A stretch of DNA of 64,000 nucleotides. It comes from CAYJBH01 sp964368815. GTDB taxonomy: Bacteria; Bacillota; Clostridia; Oscillospirales; Ruminococcaceae. Below the pieces are notes generated by a model that searched no databases, had not been told where the DNA came from, and was given only the letters and a program-made list of their open reading frames with translations. Of the stretch, positions 24,478 to 33,137 are shown in pieces. The DNA lies in contig CAYJDA010000009.1 in the NCBI GenBank assembly GCA_964368815.1, forward strand, positions 1 to 64,000. The letters run 5' to 3'. The translations under genes and the position numbers were made by a program. Positions within the stretch are counted from its first letter, which is position 1, and every line of letters begins with the position of its first letter.

Positions 24478-26463
24478 TTACCCTTGAGTATTGTCTCTTA
24501 AAACCTGTACATGTTTTGTTCGGTTGCAGAAAGGTTTAAATGGTTTTCCGCCCGGCATATAGAATTTGCCGAAAAACTCGATAAACTGCAAACGACTGGT
24601 ATGAACAAATGTTCCCAAAATATTAATACCAACGTTAAATACATGTCCGATAACAAAGATAACAACAAGCAGTATCACTCCCGGAACAGTCGGTCCGAGT
24701 AGGGTTCCCATGGTGTTCATTACCTGGGCAATAACTGCGGTTGCAAGGCCGAGGGCAAGCAGTCGACTGTATGACAGGATATCGGCAAGGTATGATGTAA
24801 CTCCGTAAAGCTCGCCAAGACCCGCGGTAATCTTTTTAACAATGCTTTTCTCGTTTCTGCCCTTGGTTAGAAGTATTAAAACCACACCTACAAGTGATAT
24901 GTAGAGCCCGAGGTTTGCTACCGGCATAACGATTCCGAGACCCATTTCTATTCCGACAACTCCAAGACCTACAAAGATTAGCAGCCATAATCCCTCATCC
25001 AGTACCGCATCCATAGGTTTTCCGAATTTGCATTTTTGATACATGGAAAGAATCATACCGAGGATTATCTGAACAACTCCGAATCCTAACGAAACTCCGA
25101 AGAGAATAAGCGGCTCTGCCAGTGGATCAAATAATAACGGTTTTGGTGTTATTGCGGTTCCGGTAAACATCTCTGTTACCGTTGGTATAAAGTTTCCGAA
25201 GAAGCTTCCGAAGAAGAATCCCCATATTATGGTTGCAATACCACCGAGTATACCCACCTGCAACAATTTTTTCATTGTTCCTTCAGCCGGGTTTGCTCTT
25301 TTTAATACAAAGAAGGATGCAAGTGCAATAATTATTCCGTAGGCGACATCTCCCATCATTAGGCCGAAATACATAAAGAAGAAAGGCGCTATAAATGGGT
25401 TGGGATCAACCGGGCTGTTATACTGCGGTAATGCATACAGCGAGGTTACCATCTCGAAAGGTCGGTTAAAGGCGTTATTTTTAAGTACAATCGGAACATC
25501 TGCGACCTCATCTTCACCGGGATCGCTCATCTCATAGGCACAGCAGTATTCATCAAGAAGTTTGACAACCCTTTCCTGTGCATTTACCGGCAGATAGCCC
25601 GATAACAGCAAGGTGTTTTTTGTTCCTGCCTGTGAAAGCATGGTAACTTCTCGGTTAAGCCTTGTTTCGGCTAAATCATAAGCCGATTCTATTTGAGGCT
25701 TAAAGCCTGCTTTAGACATCACTGCTTCTTTGTGATGTTCGATTTTTTTGTTTTTCTCGGCTATCTCTGCTTCTATCCGATTGGTGTTTTCGGCTGCAGT
25801 TCCGGTTATTTCTCGGTAGATCTGTCTCGAAAAGCCTAAAGGTTTTAGCGATGATATTGCTTCCTCTTCATCCTTTTTAAGGCACAGAAATGCAAAAAAT
25901 TGTTGGTCTGCCGAAAGATCTCCCATTAAAAATTCAACGGGGCACTCCTGCGGTAGTTCCTGCTCCAGCATCTCTTTAGTGATACCTATAGGAACAGCGC
26001 CAAACACCGTGCTGTAATATTTACCTCCCTCCTTATTGAGAGGTAGATCGATATTAGCTAACGGTTTAATGGTAGCAAGACCGGTTTCGAGACGAAGAAC
26101 AGCGGACTCGCATGCTGCAATATCGGCGGCAAGTCCGTTAATTTCCTCGGCAAGAGATAAAGCCTTGCCAAACACCACATCATCCTCAAACTCACTCTCG
26201 CTGATACTGGGAAGAGGAGCAAGGAATCCCTTTTTCGACGGCGCATATTTAGCTATAGTAGCAATTGCCGAACGAAGTGATGAAACATCACCATCGTCTG
26301 CCTCGCCATAATTTTTGGTTATAAGGTTTTCGTATTCGGGTTGTTGTAAATAATCCTCGGTGTTGCGAAGTTCGACACATCCCTCCTTCGCAAGAGCTTT
26401 AAACAAGCTCCCTGCCTCCTGCTTTGCAACAAGACAGGCTAACTTTTTCATCTTAATTATCAT
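24478..26463 (-). CDS. V-type ATP synthase subunit I (a-subunit)
   Basis: Stator membrane subunit forming the ion half-channels, 661 aa. The cytosolic N-terminal half (about 1-330) is alpha/beta with coiled coils. The C-terminal half has about seven or eight membrane helices. SYLADILSYSRLLALGLAT holds the essential arginine, and FFMYFGLMMGDVAYG starts the membrane part. The ATG shares a base with the stop of the G-type gene (TAATG), so translation is coupled. Confidence 0.93.
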   Translation of the reverse strand: MIIKMKKLACLVAKQEAGSLFKALAKEGCVELRNTEDYLQQPEYENLITKNYGEADDGDVSSLRSAIATIAKYAPSKKGFLAPLPSISESEFEDDVVFGKALSLAEEINGLAADIAACESAVLRLETGLATIKPLANIDLPLNKEGGKYYSTVFGAVPIGITKEMLEQELPQECPVEFLMGDLSADQQFFAFLCLKKDEEEAISSLKPLGFSRQIYREITGTAAENTNRIEAEIAEKNKKIEHHKEAVMSKAGFKPQIESAYDLAETRLNREVTMLSQAGTKNTLLLSGYLPVNAQERVVKLLDEYCCAYEMSDPGEDEVADVPIVLKNNAFNRPFEMVTSLYALPQYNSPVDPNPFIAPFFFMYFGLMMGDVAYGIIIALASFFVLKRANPAEGTMKKLLQVGILGGIATIIWGFFFGSFFGNFIPTVTEMFTGTAITPKPLLFDPLAEPLILFGVSLGFGVVQIILGMILSMYQKCKFGKPMDAVLDEGLWLLIFVGLGVVGIEMGLGIVMPVANLGLYISLVGVVLILLTKGRNEKSIVKKITAGLGELYGVTSYLADILSYSRLLALGLATAVIAQVMNTMGTLLGPTVPGVILLVVIFVIGHVFNVGINILGTFVHTSRLQFIEFFGKFYMPGGKPFKPFCNRTKHVQVLRDNTQG

Positions 26464-26777
26464 TAGTTGTTGGTCACCTTGTCGATAATAAACTTAACTG
26501 CCTTGTCCATTTTTGCAGAGGAACCGCTCTCCAGCTGAGCCGTTGCGGCAATAGCCTTCTGCTTAGCTTCTGTTTCAGCTGTAGCGGCTAACTTTTCCTG
26601 CTGTTGCAGCTGCTGCTGAATTTGCTCACGCGCGGCATCTACCGCCTTGTTACAGGAGTCCTCGCCATCGGCCTTAGCCTTTGCAAGGATAGCTTTTGCC
26701 TCTTTGTGGGCCTCTTCGGTTATTTGGTCTGCCAGACGTTCAGCCTCGCCTACCTCCTTTATCGCATCTATTGCCAT
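26463..26777 (-). CDS. V-type ATPase subunit G/H, peripheral-stalk coiled coil
   Basis: A 104-aa, almost wholly helical protein (AERLADQITEEAHKEAKAI onward) with heptad-like Ala/Glu/Lys/Gln content. This is the usual first gene of clostridial V-ATPase operons and partners subunit E in the peripheral stalk. It is the promoter-proximal gene, starting about 38 bases after the predicted transcription start. The operon order is G-I-K-E-C-F-A-B-D. Confidence 0.87.
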   Translation of the reverse strand: MAIDAIKEVGEAERLADQITEEAHKEAKAILAKAKADGEDSCNKAVDAAREQIQQQLQQQEKLAATAETEAKQKAIAATAQLESGSSAKMDKAVKFIIDKVTNN

Positions 26778-26821
26778 TGCTTTCTCCGAATGTTCGTTTA
26801 CTTTAAGTTTGTTCCTAAAAA

Positions 26822-26850
26822 ATTATAACATAGCTTGAAGAATAATACAA
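26822..26850 (-). promoter_or_regulatory. Sigma-A promoter of the V-type ATPase operon
   Basis: On the minus strand, TTGTAT (26845-26850), 17 bases and TATAAT (26822-26827). The start would be near 26815, upstream of the G-type gene. Confidence 0.7.
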
Positions 26851-26941
26851 TACTATTGAGGGGAATTTTGTAACTTTTTCGTCATTTTCATGGCATACTT
26901 ATTTATTACCAAGGGTTTTTTCGGGATTATGCCGTGTTGTT

Positions 26942-27850
26942 TTATTTATTACTACCGTTTGGCATTTCCTCGGTTATAGACTTTAGCGAGCCAACCAATC
27001 CGGCAATATCCTGAATTTCGCTTGGAATAATAAGCTTGGTAGACTGTCCGTCGGCAACCTTTGCAAGCGCCTCTAAAGCCTTTAGCTTTAAAACACTTTC
27101 GGACGGGGCGGCCTCGTTTAATATTCTCAGGCTGTCGGCGAGTGCCTTTTGAACGGTTAAAATAGCCTCGGCTTCACCAACCGCTTCACGAATTTTTTGT
27201 TCTTTAACTGCATCGGCTCGAAGAATAGCGCTTTCCTTTTCACCCTCGGCAACCAGAATTTGGCTATGCTTTTCACCCTCAGCGCGAAGCAACGTTTCAC
27301 GACGTTGGCGTTCAGCCTTCATCTGTTTTTCCATCGCATCCTGAATTTCGGCAGGCGGAATAATGTTTTTCAGTTCAACTCGGTTTACCTTAATACCCCA
27401 TTTATCGGTAGCTTCATCCAGCGTAACCGTTATTCTGGTATTAATAACATCACGGCTTGCAAGGGTGGAGTCCAACTCAAGATCACCGATAATGTTACGA
27501 AGATTGGTGGCGGTTAGATTCTCGATAGCCATTATAGGACGGTCGATTTCGTATGCATATAGCTTTGGGTCGGTTACCTGAAAGAAAACAACCGAGTCTA
27601 TCTGCATGGTAACGTTATCCTTGGTGATAACCGGCTGTGGACGAAAATCGATAACCTGCTCTTTTAGCAGAACCTTTTTTGCGATTTTATCCATAAAGGG
27701 AACTTTTAAATGCAATCCCGCTTCCCATGTTGTGCTGTATACGCCAAGTCTCTCAACGATATATGCATTTGCTTGGGGAACGATAATAATGTTTGCCGCC
27801 GCAATAATCAGCAGCAGGATAACAAATATGATAATAACTATCTCTGTCAT
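26942..27850 (-). CDS. SPFH-domain protein (stomatin / paraslipin-like)
   Basis: A 302-aa membrane-anchored scaffold. One N-terminal hydrophobic helix (about 3-25) precedes the SPFH domain, which starts NAYIVERLGVYSTTWEAGLHLKVPF. A long charged coiled coil (about 190-260) follows, with the repeat-like QRRETLLRAEGEKHS segment. Such proteins form oligomeric membrane microdomains and are often paired with NfeD. The nfeD gene lies 56 bases upstream on the same strand, and that gap holds a small hairpin (27875-27889). Confidence 0.9.
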   Translation of the reverse strand: MTEIVIIIFVILLLIIAAANIIIVPQANAYIVERLGVYSTTWEAGLHLKVPFMDKIAKKVLLKEQVIDFRPQPVITKDNVTMQIDSVVFFQVTDPKLYAYEIDRPIMAIENLTATNLRNIIGDLELDSTLASRDVINTRITVTLDEATDKWGIKVNRVELKNIIPPAEIQDAMEKQMKAERQRRETLLRAEGEKHSQILVAEGEKESAILRADAVKEQKIREAVGEAEAILTVQKALADSLRILNEAAPSESVLKLKALEALAKVADGQSTKLIIPSEIQDIAGLVGSLKSITEEMPNGSNK

Positions 27851-27874
27851 AACTTCTCCTTTTCATAAATCAAA

Positions 27875-27889
27875 TCCACCTTTGGTGGA
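27875..27889. other. Intercistronic hairpin between nfeD and SPFH genes
   Basis: A perfect 6-bp inverted repeat, arms TCCACC and GGTGGA around TTT. The three-base TTT loop is the same as in the large hairpins at 1811-2061. It may influence message stability between the two genes. Confidence 0.55.
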
Positions 27890-27906
27890 GCTTTTGGAAA
27901 TATTAT

Positions 27907-28341
27907 TTACGAGTTTACCGGACCTACAACCAGAGTAACGCCCTCAACCTCCAGAACTATGCAAACATCGTCTACCTCAAACTCAGCACTGCTCTGGGCC
28001 GCCCAGCTTTGTCCGTCTACGTATACTCTTCCCTTTTTATCCCCTTTTATCGGTTTAGTAACCATCGCCCTTCGCCCGATAATTCTATCGGTATTGGTTG
28101 GCGCTGCCGATTTTTTGGGCATGTATTTTTTTGCAAGCGGCCGTGTTATCAACAGCATTAGCACACTCACAACAACAAAAACGATTATATGAACGATAAT
28201 CATATCCGGAACAATAAGCGAAGCAATAAATGCCGCCGCCGCTCCGATTGCAAACCAGATGCTAACAAGGGCTGCCGTGAAAGCCTCAAACACCAGTAAA
28301 ATTACCGTTAATACTAACCATAAAACAGATTCCAAACCCAT
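27907..28341 (-). CDS. NfeD family membrane protein
   Basis: A 144-aa protein with three or four hydrophobic helices in the first 75 residues and a C-terminal OB-fold domain (IIGRRAMVTKPIKGDKKGRV). NfeD proteins are partners of SPFH/stomatin proteins in membrane organisation. This is the short form lacking the ClpP-like protease domain. An AGGAGGAG site precedes ATG 28341, and the gene begins seven bases after the GH13 gene, so it is in the same transcript as the glycogen genes. Confidence 0.85.
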   Translation of the reverse strand: MGLESVLWLVLTVILLVFEAFTAALVSIWFAIGAAAAFIASLIVPDMIIVHIIVFVVVSVLMLLITRPLAKKYMPKKSAAPTNTDRIIGRRAMVTKPIKGDKKGRVYVDGQSWAAQSSAEFEVDDVCIVLEVEGVTLVVGPVNS

Positions 28342-28348
28342 ACTCCTC

Positions 28349-30181
28349 CTATTCTAAATCTAATTTAATTAATACGTAATCATAGGGCGGCACCTCTATG
28401 TGTTTGCCCTTATAGTCGAGCTGTTTTAGCTGTGAAGAACGATTAATAAGGATTAACATCTCCTCCTTCTCGTCGAACCGACGATATGCTACGAACCCGA
28501 GCGAGGCGGCAAGAAGTTCCATCCCGCCAAATTTGAAAAGATTAAACTTCGAACGAAGTTTTGATAGTTTTTTAATTTCCTCTTTTAACATGACATCCGT
28601 TTCAAACCAGTTATAGTATCCTCTATTAAACGGATCTTTATAACCCTGCATGTAAACCTCGTCGCCATAATAAACACTGGGGACGCCGGGCAACGTAAAC
28701 AGCATGGCATAACCAAGCCTCAACAACCTCTTTCCGTAGTCGAGCCGTTCTCCGGTTATATACCTACCGCTTTGCCAGAATCTGTCATGATTGCCGAGTG
28801 CATCACCCGCAATTTCGGTTATCGCCCTAACGGTATCGTGGTTAGATAAAAAATTCATAGCACAGGCAAGTGCCGGATTAGGATAGTTTTCCACTATCTG
28901 CATTATCCTCTCCATAGAAGAGACAGCATTACCTGACTTTATAAACTCGATAACAGCATCCTTAAATGGATAGTTCATAACGCTATCAAGATGGTCGCCC
29001 TGTAGATATTTTCTTCTTATATCATAGGCTACTTTGAGTGTAGCATCATCCCAAACCTCACCCAACAAATAGAAGTCTGCTCCTCTATCCTTTATCGCCC
29101 TTCGTATATCATATATAAAATCATCCGGTAGCTCATCGGCTACATCCAGCCTAAAGCCGGAAGCACCGAGCGACAGCCAGTAGTCTATAACTCCGCCCTT
29201 GCCGCAGATGAAGTCGCGATAGTGCGGATTGGATTCGTTAACCTCCGGAAGCGAGGCAAATCCCCACCAGCAACGATATCCGAAAGGATATTCCGGCGAA
29301 AAGTGATACCAGCTTCGGTATGGGCTTGAAATGCTGTGGAAAGCGCCTTCGTTTCCATAACGAGCATTGCGGTCGAAGTAAACACTATCGTCGCCTGTGT
29401 GGCTGAAAACTCCGTCTAAAATAATTTTTATCCCAAGCTCTTTAGCCTCGGTGCACAGAACACTAAACTCCTCGTTTGTTCCGAGCATGGGATCTGCCTT
29501 CATGTAGTCGGCAGTATTGTATCGATGGTTGGAGTGTGCCTCAAATATCGGATTTAGGTAGATACAGGTAATCCCTAATTCGCTGAGGTAGGGCAACTTT
29601 TGCCTTATGCCCTCGAAATCGCCCCCGTAGTAGTCGTGATTTAGGTGTCCCTCCGGAATTTCGTTTGCCCAGAAATAGGGTTCACCCTCCTTGTGGGGGC
29701 GCAAAATTCTATCCGGAAACGGCAAAACCTTGTCCGGAATTGCATCGTTAAATCTATCGGGAAAAATTTGATAGATAACTCCACCGGGTAGCCATGACGG
29801 AATATCGTAATTCTTTTTATGCACAAAAAGTTTATACGCTTCGCCTGTTCCCTGTGTTATGTATCCCTCGCCACCCTTGCCACGGTAGATTTTTTGATAA
29901 TCTTTATAAAGGTCGAACCAATAAAAGTAAAGCCCTATTTTTTTTGTGGAAAAATCTATCGTGAACAGCTCAACATCTTTTTTGGCATCGGTAGAATTTA
30001 CAACCGGTTTCATGATGTAATCCTGAACCGGCTCACCGTCGTATGCGATGAAAAGTCGCGGCTGTTCTATCCCCATCTCGGTGGGAATATGAAGGGTAAA
30101 GCTTACCTTGGTGCCCAGAGCTACGGCACCGAAAGGAGTTTTATATTCGCTCTTTAAGCTACAATAAATAGGATAATCCAT
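28349..30181 (-). CDS. GH13 alpha-amylase family enzyme (neopullulanase / cyclomaltodextrinase-like)
   Basis: Intracellular alpha-glucan hydrolase of 610 aa with no signal peptide. An N-terminal beta domain (about 1-130) precedes the TIM barrel. The catalytic residues are visible: nucleophile Asp346 in FRLDVADE, acid/base Glu375 in LLGEVWDD and Asp449 in SNHDTVR. A short C-terminal beta domain ends the protein. Cytosolic location and its place directly after the phosphorylase gene suggest maltodextrin or glycogen breakdown. The exact specificity is not determinable. Confidence 0.88.
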   Translation of the reverse strand: MDYPIYCSLKSEYKTPFGAVALGTKVSFTLHIPTEMGIEQPRLFIAYDGEPVQDYIMKPVVNSTDAKKDVELFTIDFSTKKIGLYFYWFDLYKDYQKIYRGKGGEGYITQGTGEAYKLFVHKKNYDIPSWLPGGVIYQIFPDRFNDAIPDKVLPFPDRILRPHKEGEPYFWANEIPEGHLNHDYYGGDFEGIRQKLPYLSELGITCIYLNPIFEAHSNHRYNTADYMKADPMLGTNEEFSVLCTEAKELGIKIILDGVFSHTGDDSVYFDRNARYGNEGAFHSISSPYRSWYHFSPEYPFGYRCWWGFASLPEVNESNPHYRDFICGKGGVIDYWLSLGASGFRLDVADELPDDFIYDIRRAIKDRGADFYLLGEVWDDATLKVAYDIRRKYLQGDHLDSVMNYPFKDAVIEFIKSGNAVSSMERIMQIVENYPNPALACAMNFLSNHDTVRAITEIAGDALGNHDRFWQSGRYITGERLDYGKRLLRLGYAMLFTLPGVPSVYYGDEVYMQGYKDPFNRGYYNWFETDVMLKEEIKKLSKLRSKFNLFKFGGMELLAASLGFVAYRRFDEKEEMLILINRSSQLKQLDYKGKHIEVPPYDYVLIKLDLE

Positions 30182-30197
30182 TGCATCTCCTTTATAT

Positions 30198-32609
30198 TTA
30201 GCGGCTTACCGGTATCATGTTCCAAATATCTCTCGCATAATCCTGAACTGCACGATCGGCAGAGAATATACCTGCATTTGCAATGTTCATAAGGCTCATT
30301 TTATTAAATAGCATGCTATTTGTATATATCTCGCTAACCGTTGCCTGTGCCCTACGATAGTCAACAAAATCTGCCATAACCATATAGCTGTCGTGATATC
30401 TCAGGTTATTAACAAGGTCGGTAAAGCTGTTGCCGTTAATTCCATGCTCCATAAATTTTAACACCTCGGTTGCAACCGGGTCGCCATCGATATATGGTGC
30501 GGGGTGGTACCCTACCCTTGCAAGCTGCTGTGCTTCCGGAGTTAGCATACCAAACTGTATAAAATTATCCTTCCCAACTGCTTCGGCTATCTCAACGTTA
30601 GCGCCGTCCAACGTTCCGAGGGTAACTGCTCCGGAAAGCATAAACTTCATGTTTCCTGTTCCTGAAGCCTCGGTTCCCGCAAGTGAAATCTGCTCGCTTA
30701 TTTCGGAAGCCGGCATTAACAGCTCGCTTGTAGTTACGTTATAATCCTCTAAATAAACTATCTTAATTAGGTCTCTTACCTGTGGGTCGGATTCTAACAT
30801 TTTTTGAATGTTACAGATAAAGCGGATAATCTGTTTTGCAAGATAATATCCCGGCGCCGCCTTAGCTCCAAAAATATAGGTTTTGGGAACAAAGTTTTTA
30901 ACTCTACCGTTTTTAATGTCGAGATACTGCGCCACTATATTTATTGCGTTAAGATGCTGCCTTTTATACTCATGCAGTCGCTTAACCTGGCAATCCGTGA
31001 TGGATTTAGGGTCGATAGCTATATCATAACGATCCTTAATGTGCTTTGCAAATGCAACCTTATTTTCCAGCTTAACCTTTCCGAGTTGCTCCAAAACACC
31101 GCAATCATCAACAAAGCGCTCCAACTTTTTCAGCGAGCCGGCACTTCTCATAAACTCTTCGCCAATGGTTTCCTTTAGTAGATTGGTGAGGCCCTTATTG
31201 CTCTGCATAAGCCAGCGGCGATAAGCAATGCCGTTGGTAACATTTTTAAATTTGGTTGGGAACAGCATATAATAATCTCTAAACACACTCTCTTTAATAA
31301 TATCGGAGTGTAACTTAGAAACACCGTTTATGGAATGGGCAACATAGCAACATATGTTTGCCATTCTTATGTTACCGTTAGAGATTATCGCCATGTATTC
31401 AACCTTGCCATGGTCGTTCGGGAAGTTTTCACGTAACAGCTCGCGCAAACGATGATCCATCTCGCACACTATCTGGTAAATTCTCGGCAGAACGTTGCGG
31501 AACATGTCCTCATTCCAATTTTCAAGTGCCTCTGCCATTACTGTATGGTTTGTGTAGGCAAAGGTTTTTTTGCAAACTTCAAACGCAGAATCCCAGTCGA
31601 ACCCACAGTCGTCTAACAACAGGCGCATAAGCTCGGGAATTGCAAGTGTGGGATGGGTGTCATTAATATGAATAGCCACCTTTTCGGGTAGAATATCTAT
31701 CGAGCCGTACTGCTCTAAATGGCGATTGATAATATCGCTCACCGAGGCGGCGGAGAAGAAATACTGCTGTTGTAGACGTAGAATTTTACCCTCGATATGA
31801 TTATCGTTGGGGTATAATACCTTGGAGATAAGCTCGGCGGCATGATTTTGACGCAGAGCGTTGGTGTAGTCGCCGCTGTTAAAGCTGTCCATATCAAAGC
31901 TTGGAGCTTTAGCCGCCCAAAGGCGAAGCTGGCTCACACCGTCGCTACCGTAGCCGGCAACATACATATCGCTTGGAACCGCAAGCACCGGAGTGTAATT
32001 AATATGTTTAATCTCATGGTAGCTTCCGTACCAGTTTTCTACAAGCTCACCACCAAAACGAATTTCCTTTGCCTGTTCGGGGTGCGATTTAAGCCAAACT
32101 GTTCCGCCCGGCAACCAGTTGTCCGTCTCCTCACGCTGCCAGCCGTCAACTATTTTTTGCTTAAATATTCCGTATTCATAAAGAATTGAATACCCTGTTG
32201 CGGGCAGTTGTTCGGTAGCGAGTGCGTCGAGATAGCAGGCGGCAAGCCGTCCGAGACCGCCGTTTCCGAGGCCGGCATCCGGCTCACAGTCGAATATATT
32301 CTCAAGTGCAAGGTCGTACTTTTTCATAACCTCTGAGGCGAGTTCCTCTAACTCCAGACTGTAAAGACTGGTTTTAAGGCTACGTCCCATCAAAAATTCC
32401 ATCGAAAGATAGTAGACCTGTTTTTTGTTTTCTCCGTAAGTTTTAGATAGATAGTTTTTATGGCGATTACTCATTATCTGACGACAGATTCCGGAAAGCG
32501 CCCTGTATATGGTTTCCTGCGATGCGTTAACCGGTGTTGTTGAATAATCACGTTGCAGGGTATCGATTAACATCTTGTTAAGCTGGGTAACGGTTAGTTG
32601 TTCTTTCAC
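30198..32609 (-). CDS. glgP: Glycogen / alpha-glucan phosphorylase
   Basis: Releases glucose-1-phosphate from alpha-1,4-glucans with pyridoxal phosphate as cofactor. The 803-aa length is typical. The PLP lysine is Lys655 in GTGNMKFML, and the N-terminal part has EPDAGLGNGGLGRLAAC. A GTG start at 32609 follows a GAGG site. It leads the series glgP, GH13, nfeD, SPFH on the minus strand with gaps of 16, 7 and 56 bases. Confidence 0.95.
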   Translation of the reverse strand: MKEQLTVTQLNKMLIDTLQRDYSTTPVNASQETIYRALSGICRQIMSNRHKNYLSKTYGENKKQVYYLSMEFLMGRSLKTSLYSLELEELASEVMKKYDLALENIFDCEPDAGLGNGGLGRLAACYLDALATEQLPATGYSILYEYGIFKQKIVDGWQREETDNWLPGGTVWLKSHPEQAKEIRFGGELVENWYGSYHEIKHINYTPVLAVPSDMYVAGYGSDGVSQLRLWAAKAPSFDMDSFNSGDYTNALRQNHAAELISKVLYPNDNHIEGKILRLQQQYFFSAASVSDIINRHLEQYGSIDILPEKVAIHINDTHPTLAIPELMRLLLDDCGFDWDSAFEVCKKTFAYTNHTVMAEALENWNEDMFRNVLPRIYQIVCEMDHRLRELLRENFPNDHGKVEYMAIISNGNIRMANICCYVAHSINGVSKLHSDIIKESVFRDYYMLFPTKFKNVTNGIAYRRWLMQSNKGLTNLLKETIGEEFMRSAGSLKKLERFVDDCGVLEQLGKVKLENKVAFAKHIKDRYDIAIDPKSITDCQVKRLHEYKRQHLNAINIVAQYLDIKNGRVKNFVPKTYIFGAKAAPGYYLAKQIIRFICNIQKMLESDPQVRDLIKIVYLEDYNVTTSELLMPASEISEQISLAGTEASGTGNMKFMLSGAVTLGTLDGANVEIAEAVGKDNFIQFGMLTPEAQQLARVGYHPAPYIDGDPVATEVLKFMEHGINGNSFTDLVNNLRYHDSYMVMADFVDYRRAQATVSEIYTNSMLFNKMSLMNIANAGIFSADRAVQDYARDIWNMIPVSR

Positions 32610-32645
32610 GAAAGCCTCTTTCTTAAAAAATGATCCGTTTAGTTA

Positions 32646-32674
32646 ATTATATTAGATAATTGTGAATAATTCAA
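32646..32674 (-). promoter_or_regulatory. Sigma-A promoter of the glgP series
   Basis: On the minus strand, TTGAAT (32669-32674), 17 bases and TATAAT (32646-32651), about 37 bases upstream of the glgP start codon. Confidence 0.7.
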
Positions 32675-32715
32675 TAAAGTTTTTAATTTTCGGCAAAATT
32701 ACTTGAAAAAACAGG

Positions 32716-32744
32716 TTGATTTTTTATTCTTTTTTAGTTATAAT
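32716..32744 (+). promoter_or_regulatory. Sigma-A promoter of the zapA operon
   Basis: TTGATT (32716-32721), 17 bases and TATAAT (32739-32744), divergent from the glgP promoter. The predicted start is near 32751, which places the zapA ATG at 32787 in a short leader. Confidence 0.7.
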
Positions 32745-32786
32745 TGTTAATAAAGAATGAATTTGACCCAAAACAGGAGAATTATA

Positions 32787-33137
32787 ATGTCAATGACTAA
32801 GGTTCGCCTTGATATCTGTGGGGGAGATTATGTTGTCTCCACCAACGATGATGAAGCATATCTGTTAGAGCTTGCAACAAAGTTAGATGCCGACATGAGA
32901 GAGATCATGACCGCATCTCCTTCCGCATCCGTTACTACAGCTGCGGTGCTTACTGCATTGAGCTATCTTGACGAATATCAAAAGGGCCAAACCACTGCGG
33001 AAAATATGCGTGCTCAGATTAAGGATTACTTAGAGGATGCCGCACGAAGCAAGATGGAACTTGAAGATGTTAAGCGTGAGCTTAACCGCACCAAGCGGGA
33101 ACTTTCCGGAAATAAAAAGGATAATGACTATTTTTGA
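32787..33137 (+). CDS. zapA: Cell division protein ZapA
   Basis: Binds FtsZ and bundles protofilaments at the division site. The 116-aa product has the ZapA globular head (VRLDICGGDYVVSTND) and a long C-terminal coiled coil. I use ATG 32787, with AGGAG seven bases upstream. A longer frame from 32757 would begin at a weak upstream ATG without a ribosome site. The stop codon overlaps the TTG start of the next gene. Confidence 0.85.
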   Translation: MSMTKVRLDICGGDYVVSTNDDEAYLLELATKLDADMREIMTASPSASVTTAAVLTALSYLDEYQKGQTTAENMRAQIKDYLEDAARSKMELEDVKRELNRTKRELSGNKKDNDYF

